Shown here piece by piece: positions 38,901 through 51,265 of a stretch of 64,000 nucleotides of DNA (the first letter of the stretch is position 1; each line of letters begins with the position of its first letter). This DNA comes from Variovorax sp. TBS-050B (lineage in GTDB: Bacteria > Pseudomonadota > Gammaproteobacteria > Burkholderiales > Burkholderiaceae_C): positions 1,153,001 to 1,217,000 of the forward strand of contig NZ_JARXYR010000002.1 of assembly GCF_029893635.1 (NCBI RefSeq), written 5' to 3'. The notes under the pieces were generated by a model. The model made no database searches, was not told the origin of the DNA, and saw nothing but the letters and a program-made list of their open reading frames with translations. Made by a program: the position numbers and the translations under genes.

Positions 38901-39831
38901 CGAAACGCACGGGGATGCCGCCGGCACCGCCCGCGCCCCCCGTCAGCGTGCCGGTGTTGGAAACCGAGTTGTTGCTGGACTCCAGCGCGAGGCCCGCGCC
39001 GCCCTCGCCCCCGAATGACGACGTCCCGTTGAACGTGCCGCTGACGGTGCCGATGCCGCCGGCACCGCCGACGGACCCGCCGCTGTTGACGACGGTCGCG
39101 CCGCCGCCTTGCAGCACGATGCCGTCGCCGCCACCGCCGCCGCCGCCGGCCCATTGGCCGACGCCACCCGCGCCGCCGTTGCCGCCGATCGTCTGCCCCG
39201 CATTGTTCAGGTTGACGCCGGCCGCCGTGGACTGCAGGCCCGCGCCGCCACCGCCGCCGCCGCCGGCCAGCCGCGCGACGCTGCCGGCGCCGCCAGTGCC
39301 GCCCTGCAGGATGGTGCCGCCCGACACGGTGATGCCCGTGTCGGAGGTGTACACGGCCGCACCGCCGCCACCACCGGCGCCACCGCCGAAGGTCGGATCC
39401 CCAGCGGGCGTGCCGTCGGTTCCCGAGCCCCCCGTGACCGAGCCGGCCACGCTGGTCGCCCCGACGGCGCCGCCCGTTCCGCCAATCCCGCCGCCGCCGA
39501 TGCCGCCATTGCCCCCCGTGCCGCCCGACGGCGCCAGGCCGTTGGACTCGGTGAACTCACCGAGGCGGCCGCCGCCGCCGCCGCTGCCGTTGCCCGCGCC
39601 GCCGTGGCCGCCTGTGCCGCCAAGGCCGACGTAGGTCTGGCCGCCCGCAGCCTGAGCCCAGGCACCGCCGGCCATGCCGGCCAGCGTGAGCAGGCACGCG
39701 GCCGCCGCGAGCCGCTTCGCCTTGCGGCTTCCTTCGACCGTCGAGCGCCGCGCAGGCGATGCGGCAAGCTCCGACACGGCCTGCCAGACACCCAGGACGC
39801 CATTCCAGACAACGCGATAAGTACGGTTCAT
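35941..39831 (-). CDS. Type Va autotransporter with glycine-rich passenger
   Basis: 1296 residues from the ATG at 39831. Residues 1-23 (MNRTYRVVWNGVLGVWQAVS, then ELA) match the extended signal peptide region of large autotransporters. A hydrophobic core follows, ending near AWAQ at 60. The N-terminal passenger (about 64-330) is extremely rich in Gly-Gly runs. The middle contains autotransporter-associated beta-strand repeats of the TLTLSGANTYTGGT type. The last ~280 residues form the barrel, preceded by YRAEASLYSALPGQLRQGSL, and end in RMKW. It should be surface-exposed or shed; adhesion is the usual role but is not shown. A ten-base stem (35900-35923) without a T-tail lies behind the stop. 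Confidence 0.92.
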   Translation of the reverse strand: MNRTYRVVWNGVLGVWQAVSELAASPARRSTVEGSRKAKRLAAAACLLTLAGMAGGAWAQAAGGQTYVGLGGTGGHGGAGNGSGGGGGRLGEFTESNGLAPSGGTGGNGGIGGGGIGGTGGAVGATSVAGSVTGGSGTDGTPAGDPTFGGGAGGGGGAAVYTSDTGITVSGGTILQGGTGGAGSVARLAGGGGGGGAGLQSTAAGVNLNNAGQTIGGNGGAGGVGQWAGGGGGGGDGIVLQGGGATVVNSGGSVGGAGGIGTVSGTFNGTSSFGGEGGAGLALESSNNSVSNTGTLTGGAGGAGGIPVRFGVGGAALRVRGDSNTIVNTGTLTAGMGGDGATRGDAVRITGNDNRLELRAGSSITGLLRVVSGTGNVLALAGDTTNGTTSLDASTYSGFARYEKTGASTWTLTGINTGLTPWFVRGGALSIADDRALGNSSSGLTLDGGALNVTGDTTATRAVALGPGGGTFDVNPVRTLTLNGEVSGGGALLKTGQGTLVLGAANSYTGGTSVAAGSLQALATGALGTGPVSVAGNASLLFGGNADAGGLTITAAERGPLPTDNAGFVQFGGSSSAGNARLVMNRDASVEFRDNASAGNAVIENRGGLIDIFDHATADQATVVNNAGGRLRILSLTAAGISIGSLSGAGDVILGAKTLTTGGLNGDTEVSGVISGTGGSLVKVGTGTLTLSGANTYTGGTALKQGRLNLGHSQALGTGALAMDDGTTLGFSADGLTIANAIQLTGTTDPVIDTGAFNATLSGAISGGGFITKEGAGTLTLSGANSYTGATNVAQGTLRAGAANTFSAASAHSVAPGATLDLAGFSQTVASLANGGTVSLPGATAGTTLTVTGAYVGNNGVLRLGTVLNGTGPSDRLVLDGATASASGRTTVQIANLGGLGALTSGNGIEVVTASNGATTTAQTTRDAFSLANGHVDAGAYEYRLYAADANGAGENWYLRSNTIASPAAPAPVITYRAEASLYSALPGQLRQGSLAMLGDLRKRVGDDDVKGTATAPTGSDRRAWGRVLSTDVDIQQGGAVSPASKGRLTGFQAGTDLLATPNWRAGLYVGQLDGDASVRGFASGLANLAVGRNDLRSQYLGLYGTYTGDSGFYADVVVQSGRHRYTVEPLASLGVSGKGNSLLGSIEVGQSFALGGSGWRIEPQLQLIHQHMDLNNAAIVGAVVQPQADSGWIARAGVRVKGEIATGVGTLQPYGRVNVYRTSSGADITRFVNGATTTGIAAPTGGTSTELAGGFTLALGQSTSLYGEIGKLWASGGDAKVRSSINGSVGVRMKW

Positions 39832-39868
39832 TCCGCCGATCCTCAACAAAAGGGCAAAAACCGGCCGC

Positions 39869-39896
39869 AATGTAACATTTGCAACACGCGATTCAA
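39869..39896 (-). promoter_or_regulatory. Promoter of the autotransporter gene
   Basis: On the minus strand TTGAAT (39896-39891) and TACATT (39874-39869) are 16 bases apart, in a locally AT-rich stretch about 40-65 bases before the start codon. The rest of the 285-base gap toward 40117 shows no gene. Confidence 0.6.
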
Positions 39897-40116
39897 CTAC
39901 CCGAAAGTAGTCATCGAGCGCCCACCGGTATGGGCCGCGGGCGATCGTCGCACCCGGCCGCCGGGCCGTGCCGCGCCGGCGCGCGGACGTGGAGGCAACG
40001 TACTGTTGTAGCCCCCGCCAGCGGGATACAGAGACATACGCGACGCGTGCCGCAACGGCCCAGGCGCCGAAGAATCCGGGCATCGCCGAACCCGGCACCG
40101 CCCGAAGGAAACCGCC

Positions 40117-40698
40117 ATGCGCCTCCCCTCCCCCTCGCTCGCCGTGGCCGCCGCCGCGGTCATCGCCGCTTCGGCGGCCGTCGTCACGCTCGCCGCGCCC
40201 TCGCTCGGCGGCGACATCCCGGCCGAGCAGGCGCAGCCCGCGCCGGCCTTCAAGGACATCGATACCTGGATCAACTCGCCGCCGCTGGACATGGCGGCGC
40301 TGCGCGGCAAGGTGGTGCTGATCGATTTCTGGACCTACACCTGCATCAACTGCCTGAACCACCTGCCCTACGTGAAGGAATGGGACGCGAAGTACCGCGA
40401 CAAGGGCCTGGTCACGGTCGGCGTGCACACGCCCGAGTTCGCGTTCGAGAAGTCGACCAGGAACGTGAAGGACGCGATCGAGCGCCTCCAGATCCGCCAT
40501 GCGGTGGCACAGGACAACAGCTACGGCACCTGGAAGGCTTTCCGCAACCAGTACTGGCCCGCGGTCTACCTGATCGACAAGCAGGGCCGCATCGTCTATT
40601 CGCACTTCGGCGAGGGCAGCTACGGCGCGACCGAGAAGAAGATCCAGGCGCTGCTGGCCGAGCCGGCGCCCGCGCCTGTGCCGAAGGCGGGGTCCTGA
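40117..40698 (+). CDS. Periplasmic thioredoxin-like protein (paralogue of the DipZ thioredoxin domain)
   Basis: 193 residues. An N-terminal hydrophobic segment (about 8-30) acts as signal or anchor. The TlpA-like thioredoxin domain carries the redox motif TCINC with C76 and C79 (YTCINCLNHLPY). The domain is clearly homologous to residues 287-455 of DipZ at 43702 (shared INSPPL, LRGKVVL, DFWTY, CINCL, VGVHTPEFAFEK). It may accept electrons from DipZ and reduce periplasmic thiols or peroxides. Confidence 0.87.
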   Translation: MRLPSPSLAVAAAAVIAASAAVVTLAAPSLGGDIPAEQAQPAPAFKDIDTWINSPPLDMAALRGKVVLIDFWTYTCINCLNHLPYVKEWDAKYRDKGLVTVGVHTPEFAFEKSTRNVKDAIERLQIRHAVAQDNSYGTWKAFRNQYWPAVYLIDKQGRIVYSHFGEGSYGATEKKIQALLAEPAPAPVPKAGS

Positions 40699-40699
40699 G

Positions 40700-40858
40700 A
40701 TGCGGAAGCTCTGGTTCGCGCTGCTTTTCCTCGCGGGCGGCTTCGCGCACGAGCTGCGCAACCCGGTCCAGTGCCAGTGCATCTCGGCCAGCGCCGCGGC
40801 CGCGCCGGGCCGGCGCCGTGCTCAGTCGCGCGCCTCGACCGCCGAGGCGAACACGTAG
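40700..40858 (+). CDS. Possible small exported peptide
   Basis: A 52-codon frame starting two bases after the thioredoxin-like gene. It begins MRKLWFALLFLAGGFAHELR, a signal-like start, and then has CQC. It overlaps the 3' end of the response regulator on the other strand by 37 bases. Position and signal-like start speak for it; the alanine/arginine-rich tail looks like antisense sequence. No family recognised. Confidence 0.25.
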   Translation: MRKLWFALLFLAGGFAHELRNPVQCQCISASAAAAPGRRRAQSRASTAEANT

Positions 40859-41565
40859 CCTTCGCTGCGCACGGTCTTGATGTAGCGCGGCTCGCGCGCG
40901 TCGTCGCGCAGGCGCTGACGCAGGCGGCTCACGAGCAGGTCGATCGAGCGCTCGAAGAGCTCGGCCTCGCGGCCCTGGGTGAGGCTCAGCAGCTGGTCGC
41001 GCGTGAGCACCTTCTGCGGATGGTCGAGGAACACGCGCAGCAGCCGGTACTCGGCGCCGCTCAGCGCCACCATGGTGCCGCTCTCGTCCAGCAGGTGGCG
41101 CGCCACGGTGTCCACCTGCCATTCGCCGAACACCAACTTCTGCGCCGGCTCGGTCGAATGCATGTTGGGCGGCAGCATGCGGGTGCGGCGCATCACCGAG
41201 CGGATGCGGGCGAGCAGCTCGCGGGCCGAGAAGGGCTTGGCCAGGTAGTCGTCTGCGCCCATCTCGAGCCCGAGGATGCGGTCGGCCTCCTCGCTGCGCG
41301 CGGTGAGCATCAGGATCGGCGTGGCCTTGTACTTGCCGGTGCGCAGGTCGCGGCACAGGGTGAGGCCGTCCTCGCCCGGCAGCATCAGGTCGAGGATGAT
41401 GAGGTCGAACGGCCCCGCGTCCTCCAGCGCCGCGCGCATGTGCCGCCCGGTCGGCACCGCCACCACGCGCAGGCCGTTCTTCACGAGGTAGGCGGTGAGC
41501 AGTTCGCGGATCTCCCGGTCGTCGTCGACGATGAGGATGTGGTCGGAGGGCCTGCTGGTGTTCAT
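40822..41565 (-). CDS. OmpR-family response regulator
   Basis: 247 residues from the ATG at 41565. In the receiver domain the phospho-acceptor is D59 (LIILDLMLPGEDG), with D14-D16 acidic pocket residues and K110 (DDYLAKPF). The C-terminal winged helix (about 150-245) ends in RYIKTVRSEGYVFASAVE. The cognate kinase is most likely the one at 42228, transcribed in the opposite direction beyond ohr. The regulated genes are probably the surrounding thiol-redox genes (inference). Confidence 0.9.
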   Translation of the reverse strand: MNTSRPSDHILIVDDDREIRELLTAYLVKNGLRVVAVPTGRHMRAALEDAGPFDLIILDLMLPGEDGLTLCRDLRTGKYKATPILMLTARSEEADRILGLEMGADDYLAKPFSARELLARIRSVMRRTRMLPPNMHSTEPAQKLVFGEWQVDTVARHLLDESGTMVALSGAEYRLLRVFLDHPQKVLTRDQLLSLTQGREAELFERSIDLLVSRLRQRLRDDAREPRYIKTVRSEGYVFASAVEARD

Positions 41566-41637
41566 GGGCGGTCTCTGGAGGGTGGTCTGCGATCTGGGGG
41601 GAATGTAGCGGCCGCCCCGGGCAGCGCGAGCTTCTTT

Positions 41638-41653
41638 GTATTCGCAAGTATCC
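41638..41653. promoter_or_regulatory. Direct repeat in the response regulator/ohr gap
   Basis: GTATTC and GTATCC start ten bases apart, the spacing used by OmpR-type regulators, inside the 210-base divergent gap. The repeat is short, so the assignment is tentative. Confidence 0.3.
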
Positions 41654-41775
41654 GGCCCGACCGGGCGCGACACAGGCATACGCATTCCGCGCCGCCAGGG
41701 GCATGCGGGCCCAAGAATCCGTTCCGTTCATCGACAGAACGCTTCTCCAGCTTCACCACCCTGCAAGGAATCACC

Positions 41776-42195
41776 ATGAGCCAGATCGACAAGGTCCTCT
41801 ACACGGGCAAGACCCACACCACCTCCGGCGGCCGCAACGGCAGCGCGCGCAGCAGCGACGGCCGCCTCGACATCCAGCTGTCGTCGCCCGGTTCGTCGGG
41901 CCAGGGCGCCAACCCCGAGCAGCTGTTCGCCGCCGGCTGGTCCGCCTGCTTCATCGGCGCCATGGGCCTGGCCGCGGCGGCGCGCAAGGTGACGCTGCCG
42001 CCCGACCTCGCGGTGGACGCCGAGGTCGACCTCGGCACCGGCAGCGGCGGCTACTTCCTGCAGGCGCGCCTGCACGTCAGCATGCCCGGCGTGGACCGCG
42101 AGCTCGCGCAGGCGCTGATCGAGACGGCGCACCAGACCTGCCCCTACTCCAAGGCCACGCGCGGCAACATCGAGGTCGCACTGCAGCTGGTCTGA
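41776..42195 (+). CDS. ohr: Organic hydroperoxide resistance protein (Ohr subfamily of OsmC)
   Basis: 139 residues with AAGGAA before the ATG. The catalytic cysteines C58 (GWSACFIGAM) and C122 (AHQTCPYSKATRGN) are in Ohr-type contexts, and GGRNGSARSSDG near the N-terminus is also typical of Ohr rather than OsmC. It reduces organic peroxides through a disulphide that needs a dithiol donor, usually lipoylated proteins. No OhrR (MarR) gene adjoins it; a two-component system does instead. Confidence 0.92.
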   Translation: MSQIDKVLYTGKTHTTSGGRNGSARSSDGRLDIQLSSPGSSGQGANPEQLFAAGWSACFIGAMGLAAAARKVTLPPDLAVDAEVDLGTGSGGYFLQARLHVSMPGVDRELAQALIETAHQTCPYSKATRGNIEVALQLV

Positions 42196-42227
42196 ACGGC
42201 CTGCCGTCCCGGTCTATAAAGGCGCCC

Positions 42228-43601
42228 ATGTCCACCCTCGCCCGCCCTTCCGCCGATCCGGCCGTGGCCGCCCCCGCTCGCGGCGGGCTGCGCCGGCTGG
42301 TGCCGCGCTCGCTGTTCGCGCGCGTCACGCTGATCATCGTGGTCGGGCTGGCGGTGGCGCAGGCCCTGACCTTCGCCGCGATCGGCTTCGAGCGCGGCAT
42401 CGCGATGCGCGAGCTGATGATGATCGGCATCGAGCGCGACATCGCGAGTTCGGTCGCGCTGATCGACCGGCTGCCCGCGAGCGAGCGTGCGGACTGGCTC
42501 GGGCGGCTGGAGCGCCGCAACTATCACTTCACCCTCGGCGGCAGCGCCGGGGGCGTGGCGCCGGCGTCCGCCTCGCAGCGCGAGTTCGGCCGGGCCATCG
42601 CGGAGGCGATGCGCCCCTTCGAGATCGTGAAGGTGGGCGAGGTCGCCAGCCCCGCGGGCGGCCTGGAGATCGAGGTGCGGCTGCGCGACGGCTCGCCGCT
42701 CATCGTGCATGCGCAGCGCGTGGGCATGCCGATGTCGCCCTGGCTGATCTGGGGCCTGGCGGTGCAGTTGCTGGTGCTGGCGCTGTGCGCCTGGGCCGCG
42801 GTGCGGCTGGTCACGCGGCCGCTCGCGCAGCTGGCGGCGGCAGCGGACGAGCTGGGGCCCGACCTCGAGGGCCGCGCCCTGTCCGAGACCGGCCCGAGCG
42901 AGGTGGCGCATGCGGCGCGCGCATTCAATGCGATGCAGCGCCGCATCGCGGGCTACATGGCCGAGCGCGTGGAGATCCTGGCCGCCATCTCGCACGACCT
43001 GCAGACGCCGATCACGCGGATGCGGCTGCGCACCGACCTGATGGACGACGGGCACGACCGCGACAAGTTCCGCCAGGACCTCGACGCGATGCATGCGCTG
43101 GTGCGCGAGGGCGTGACCTATGCGCGCACGCTCCACGGTGCGACCGAGCCCCCGCTGCGCGTGGACGCCGACGCGCTGATCGAGAGCATGGTCGCCGACT
43201 ACGAGGACGCCGGCGAGCAGGTGCGGCTCGAGGGCCGCGCCGGCGCGCCGATCGTGACGCGGCCCAACGCGCTGCGCCGCATCCTCGCGAACCTGATCGA
43301 CAACGCACTGAACTTCGGCAGCGAGGTGACCGTGCGCGTGCAGGCCGGGCCCGGGCGGCTGGTGGTCGCGGTGCTCGACGACGGACCGGGCATTCCGCCC
43401 GACGAACTCGAGGCGGTGCTCAAGCCCTTCTACCGCGTCGAGAGCTCGCGCAACCGCAGCACCGGCGGCACCGGCCTCGGGCTGGCGATCGCGCAGCAGC
43501 TCGCCACCGCGATGGGCGCCGAGCTGAAGCTCGCCAACCGCGCGCAGGGCGGGCTCGAGGCGCGGCTGACGATGCCGACGCGCCCCCCGGGCGCGGACTG
43601 A
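42228..43601 (+). CDS. Membrane sensor histidine kinase
   Basis: 457 residues. TM1 (about 30-52) and TM2 (about 171-193) frame a periplasmic domain of about 115 residues. A HAMP linker near 195-245 follows, then the dimerisation domain with H256 (AISHDLQTPITRMRLRTDL). The ATPase domain has N355 (RILANLIDNALNFG) and DDGPGIP at 384-390. The periplasmic domain has no cysteine, so thiol sensing would have to be indirect. It lies 32 bases after ohr and 100 bases before dipZ on the same strand. Confidence 0.9.
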   Translation: MSTLARPSADPAVAAPARGGLRRLVPRSLFARVTLIIVVGLAVAQALTFAAIGFERGIAMRELMMIGIERDIASSVALIDRLPASERADWLGRLERRNYHFTLGGSAGGVAPASASQREFGRAIAEAMRPFEIVKVGEVASPAGGLEIEVRLRDGSPLIVHAQRVGMPMSPWLIWGLAVQLLVLALCAWAAVRLVTRPLAQLAAAADELGPDLEGRALSETGPSEVAHAARAFNAMQRRIAGYMAERVEILAAISHDLQTPITRMRLRTDLMDDGHDRDKFRQDLDAMHALVREGVTYARTLHGATEPPLRVDADALIESMVADYEDAGEQVRLEGRAGAPIVTRPNALRRILANLIDNALNFGSEVTVRVQAGPGRLVVAVLDDGPGIPPDELEAVLKPFYRVESSRNRSTGGTGLGLAIAQQLATAMGAELKLANRAQGGLEARLTMPTRPPGAD

Positions 43602-43701
43602 GCCGGCCGGCGCCTTCTTTCCTTCTTCTTCAACCCCATGCACCGGGCCGCGGCTCCCGCGCCCAGCGCGTGTTTCATCGTCCGTTCCACCGAGGATCGC
43701 C

Positions 43702-45501
43702 ATGCTCGTTCTCATCGTTGCCTACCTGGGCGGGGTGCTCACCATCCTGAGCCCCTGCATCCTGCCGGTGCTGCCCTTCGTGTTCGCGCGGGCGGACCGC
43801 CCCTTCCGCGCCCACGGCCTGCCGATGCTCGCTGGCATGGCGCTGGCCTTCGCCGCAGTCGCCAGCCTGGCGGCCGTGGGCGGCGGCTGGGTGGTCGCTG
43901 CCAACGAATACGGGCGCTACGCGGCGATCGCGCTGCTGGCGCTGTTCGGCCTCACGCTGCTGCTGCCCCGGCTGGCCGACCGGCTGAGCCGGCCGCTGGT
44001 GGCGCTGGGCCTGCGGCTCGCCGACGGGCAGGCCGGCGGCACGGCCTTCTCGCCGCTGCTGCTCGGCGTGGGCACCGGCCTGCTGTGGGCACCCTGCGCC
44101 GGCCCGATCCTCGGGCTGATCCTGACCGGCGCGGCGCTGAATGGCGCGAGCATCGGCACCTCGCTGCTGCTGCTGGCCTATGCCGCCGGCGCCTGCACCT
44201 CGCTGGCCGCGGCGCTGCTCTTCGGCCACCGCGTGTTCGCACGCATGAAGGGCGCGCTCGGCACCGGCGAATGGCTGCGCCGTGCCGCGGGCGCGGCGGT
44301 GCTGGTCGGCGTGGGCGCGATCGCGCTCGGGCTCGACACCGGGCTGCTGGCCCGGCTCTCGGGCGGCACCACCACGGCGCTCGAACAGGCGCTGCTCGAC
44401 CGCATCGGTTCGCCCCGGCCCGGCGTGCCGCAGGCGCCCGACGCCGAGCCGCGGCAGGGCGCAGACCAGGGCGGCCTCGTGCCGACCGCCGCCGCCGCGG
44501 AGCCACCCCCGGTCCCGCCGGTGCTGCGCACGCTGCGCGACCAGGGCGCGATGCCATCGTTCGCGGGCGCCACCGAGTGGATCAATTCGCCGCCGCTCAC
44601 GCCCGAGGCGCTGCGCGGCAAGGTGGTGCTGGTGGACTTCTGGACCTACTCCTGCATCAACTGCCTGCGCACCCTGCCCTACCTGCGCGCCTGGGCCGAG
44701 AAGTACAAGGACGCGGGCCTGGTGGTCGTGGGCGTGCACACGCCGGAGTTCGCGTTCGAGAAGCGCCCCGCCAACGTGCGGCGCGCGGTCAAGGACCTGG
44801 AGATCGGCTTCCCGGTCGCGCTCGACAGCGACTACGCCATCTGGCGCGCCTTCGGCAACCGCGCTTGGCCCGCCTTCTACTTCGTCGACGCGGAAGGCCG
44901 CATCCGCCACCAGCAGGCCGGCGAAGGCCGCTACGCGACGGCGGAGCAGGTGATCCAGCAATTGCTGGCCGAAGCCGGACGGCCACGCGTCACCGCGGGG
45001 CTGGTCGCACCCCAGGGCCTGGGCACCCAGGCTGCGGCCGGGAGCGAGCCGGCGCTGTCGGGCGAAACCTACCTGGGCCACGCGCGTGCCGAAGGCTTCG
45101 CGTCGCCGGGCGGGCTGGTGCGCGACCGCACGCAGGCCTACCAGGCGCCCGCTTCGCTGCGCATCAACCAGTGGGCGCTGGCCGGCGAATGGACGGTGGA
45201 CGCCGAGCGCGCGGTGCTCGCGCGCGCCGGCGGGCGCATCGTCTACCGCTTCCAGGCGCGCGACCTGCACCTCGTGCTCGGGCCCGCGGCCGACGGCAGG
45301 CCGGTGCGCTTTCGCGTGCGGATCGACGGGCAGCCGCCCGGCGCCGACCACGGCTTCGACACCGACGCGCAGGGCGCGGGCGTGATCGACGCGCAGCGGC
45401 TCTACCAGCTGGTGCGCCAGCGCGACGGCGCGCGCGAGCGCCTCTTCGAGATCGAATTCCTCGACCCGGGCGCGCAGGCCTACGCCTTCACCTTCGGCTG
45501 A
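43702..45501 (+). CDS. dipZ: DipZ-type thiol:disulfide interchange protein (CcdA membrane domain + thioredoxin domain + C-terminal beta domain)
   Basis: 599 residues; GAGGATCGCC precedes the ATG. The membrane part (1-215) has the two CcdA cysteines C19 (LSPCILPVLPF) and C132 (WAPCAGPILG). After a Pro/Ala-rich linker a TlpA-like thioredoxin domain carries SCINC (C318, C321). The last ~130 residues form a beta-rich, carbohydrate-binding-like domain as in Mycobacterium DipZ. It moves electrons from cytoplasmic thioredoxin to the periplasm. Confidence 0.9.
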   Translation: MLVLIVAYLGGVLTILSPCILPVLPFVFARADRPFRAHGLPMLAGMALAFAAVASLAAVGGGWVVAANEYGRYAAIALLALFGLTLLLPRLADRLSRPLVALGLRLADGQAGGTAFSPLLLGVGTGLLWAPCAGPILGLILTGAALNGASIGTSLLLLAYAAGACTSLAAALLFGHRVFARMKGALGTGEWLRRAAGAAVLVGVGAIALGLDTGLLARLSGGTTTALEQALLDRIGSPRPGVPQAPDAEPRQGADQGGLVPTAAAAEPPPVPPVLRTLRDQGAMPSFAGATEWINSPPLTPEALRGKVVLVDFWTYSCINCLRTLPYLRAWAEKYKDAGLVVVGVHTPEFAFEKRPANVRRAVKDLEIGFPVALDSDYAIWRAFGNRAWPAFYFVDAEGRIRHQQAGEGRYATAEQVIQQLLAEAGRPRVTAGLVAPQGLGTQAAAGSEPALSGETYLGHARAEGFASPGGLVRDRTQAYQAPASLRINQWALAGEWTVDAERAVLARAGGRIVYRFQARDLHLVLGPAADGRPVRFRVRIDGQPPGADHGFDTDAQGAGVIDAQRLYQLVRQRDGARERLFEIEFLDPGAQAYAFTFG

Positions 45502-45532
45502 GGCCGCGGGCCGAAGCCAGGAAGCGGGCGGC

Positions 45533-47671
45533 TCAGGCCTTCAGGTATTCGGCCTTGGTGCCGAGCCAGCGGTCGATGTGGCGCTGGGCCAGTTCGGGAT
45601 GCTTCTGCAGCATGACCGGCGCGAGCTCGCGTGCCCAGTCCAGCAGCAGCGTGTCGGTGGTCAGGTCGGCGAAGCGCAGCAGCGGCGCGCCCGACTGGCG
45701 CGCGCCGAGGAATTCGCCCGGGCCGCGGATCTCCAGGTCGCGCCGCGCGATCTCGAAGCCGTCGCCGGTCTCGGCCATCGCCTTGAGCCGCGCGCGCGCC
45801 GCCTCGCCGACCCGGCCGCTGTCGCCCGGCGCATAGAGCAGCACGCAGGCCGAGGCCGCGGCGCCGCGCCCGACGCGGCCGCGCAGCTGGTGCAGCTGCG
45901 AAAGGCCGAAGCGCTCCGCATGCTCGATCACCATCAGCGAGGCGTTGGGCACGTCCACGCCGACCTCGATCACCGTGGTGCTCACGAGCACGTGCAGGGT
46001 GTTGGCGGTGAAGGCCGCCATCACCGCCTGCTTCTCGGCCGTGGGCATGCGCGAATGCAGCAGGCCCACGCCGACCTCGGGGCCGAGCACCTCGGCCAGC
46101 TCGTCGCGCGTGGCGGTGGCGTTGCGCAGGTCGACCGCCTCGCTCTCCTCGATCAGCGGGCAGACCCAGTAGACCTGCCGGCCCTGTTCGATCTGCGCCC
46201 GGATGCGCGCGATCACCTCGTCGCGCCGGTGCTCGGCCACCAGCTTGGTGACGATTGGCGTGCGGCCCGGCGGCAGCTCGTCGAGCGTGGAGACGTCGAG
46301 GTCGGCGTAGTAGCTCATCGCGAGCGTGCGCGGGATCGGCGTGGCGCTCATCATCAGCAGATGCGGTTCCAGTTCGTTGCGCGCCTTGCCGCGCAGCGCC
46401 AGGCGCTGCGCCACGCCGAAGCGGTGCTGCTCGTCGATGATCGCGAGCGCGAGGTTGTGGAAGCGCACCTTCTCGGAGATCACCGCATGGGTGCCGATCA
46501 CGAGCGCGGCCTCGCCGCTTTCCACCGCGGCCGCCATCGCGTCGCGCTCCTTCTTCTTCTGGCTGCCGGTGAGCCAGGCCACGCGCAGGCCGCGCTCGGC
46601 CAGCAGCGGATCGAGCCAGCCGACCAGCTTGCCGAAGTGCTGGGCGGCGAGGATCTCGGTCGGCGCCATCAGCGCGCACTGGAAGCCCGCATCGATGCAG
46701 CGCGCCGCCGCGAGCGCGGCCACCACCGTCTTGCCCGAACCCACGTCGCCCTGCAGCAGCCGGTGCATCGGCACTTCGCGCCCGAGGTCGCGCGTGATCT
46801 CCTCGCCCACGCGCTGCTGCGCACCGGTCAGGCCGAAGGGCAGCACGCCGAGCAGTTCGTCGTGCAGCGACCCCTTGCCGCCGGCCGGCGCGGTCGACAC
46901 GTCGAGCACCGGCGCGCGCTGCGCCGCGCGCTCGCGCCGCGCCTGCAATTGCGAGAGCTGCTGCGCGAGCAGTTCCTCCGCCTTGATGCGCTGCCAGGCC
47001 GGATGGCTGTGGTCCTCGAGCGTGGCGATCGCCACGTCGGGCGCCGGGTAGTGCAGGAAGTTGAGCGCACTGCGCAGGTCCCACGCGCCGCGCAGGCCGA
47101 TCTGCACCGGGATGGTCTCGTCGAGCACCGCGCGCGCCAAGCCCGAGCGCACCTCGCGCCGCAGCACCGGCTGGGCGAGCCCCGCCACCGTCGAATAGAT
47201 CGGCGTGAGCGCCTCGGGCAGCGCCGTGCCCGCGGCCTTGACCGTCGGATGCATCATCTGCCGCCCGACGAAGCCGCCGCGCACCTCGCCGCGCACCCGC
47301 ACGCGCGCACCGACCGCGAGCTGCTTCTGCTGCGAGGGATAGAAATTGAAGAAGCGCAGCTGGCAGGTGTCGCTGCCGTCGTCGATGGTGGCGATGAGCT
47401 GCCGGCGCGGGCGGTACGCCACCTCGCATTCGGTCACCACGCCCTCGATCTGCGCCATGTCGCCGTCGCGCGTGTCGGCGAGCCGCACGATGCGCGTCTC
47501 GTCCTCGTAGCGCATCGGCAGGTAGAGCGCGAAGTCGATGTCGCGCACCAGGCCGAGCTTGCGCAGCGCGCGCTGGACCTGGCTCAGGCCGCTGCCCGGC
47601 GCCGCGGGCGCAGCCGCCGCCGCGCGGGCCGGGGGCTTTTCGGGCAACGGGGATTTCGCGGTCGCGGGCAT
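45533..47671 (-). CDS. recG: ATP-dependent DNA helicase RecG
   Basis: 712 residues from the ATG at 47671 ([10 protein letters not shown]). The wedge (OB-fold) domain covers about 60-160 with YEDETRIV and [18 protein letters not shown]. The SF2 helicase core has Walker A GDVGSGKT at 308-315, DEQH at 413-416, [10 protein letters not shown] and the QLRGRVGRG motif VI. It remodels stalled replication forks and Holliday junctions. Divergent from queA with an 89-base gap. Confidence 0.96.
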   Translation of the reverse strand: MPATAKSPLPEKPPARAAAAAPAAPGSGLSQVQRALRKLGLVRDIDFALYLPMRYEDETRIVRLADTRDGDMAQIEGVVTECEVAYRPRRQLIATIDDGSDTCQLRFFNFYPSQQKQLAVGARVRVRGEVRGGFVGRQMMHPTVKAAGTALPEALTPIYSTVAGLAQPVLRREVRSGLARAVLDETIPVQIGLRGAWDLRSALNFLHYPAPDVAIATLEDHSHPAWQRIKAEELLAQQLSQLQARRERAAQRAPVLDVSTAPAGGKGSLHDELLGVLPFGLTGAQQRVGEEITRDLGREVPMHRLLQGDVGSGKTVVAALAAARCIDAGFQCALMAPTEILAAQHFGKLVGWLDPLLAERGLRVAWLTGSQKKKERDAMAAAVESGEAALVIGTHAVISEKVRFHNLALAIIDEQHRFGVAQRLALRGKARNELEPHLLMMSATPIPRTLAMSYYADLDVSTLDELPPGRTPIVTKLVAEHRRDEVIARIRAQIEQGRQVYWVCPLIEESEAVDLRNATATRDELAEVLGPEVGVGLLHSRMPTAEKQAVMAAFTANTLHVLVSTTVIEVGVDVPNASLMVIEHAERFGLSQLHQLRGRVGRGAAASACVLLYAPGDSGRVGEAARARLKAMAETGDGFEIARRDLEIRGPGEFLGARQSGAPLLRFADLTTDTLLLDWARELAPVMLQKHPELAQRHIDRWLGTKAEYLKA

Positions 47672-47760
47672 GGGACAATTCTGCCCGGCTCCGGCCGTGC
47701 ATTCTTTCTCATTCCGTCCTTCCCGCCACTTGGCACGGGTCCGTCCGACCCTCAAGCACC

Positions 47761-51253
<3,493 letters not shown>

Positions 51254-51265
51254 CGCGCGCAGCGG

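Noticed and set aside
38648..39634. Proline-rich plus-strand frame opposite the autotransporter
   Set aside because: It mirrors the glycine codons of the passenger, and no start signal or family similarity was seen.
47672..47760. A preQ1 riboswitch before queA
   Set aside because: The 89-base gap between recG and queA shows no preQ1 aptamer pattern that I can recognise.
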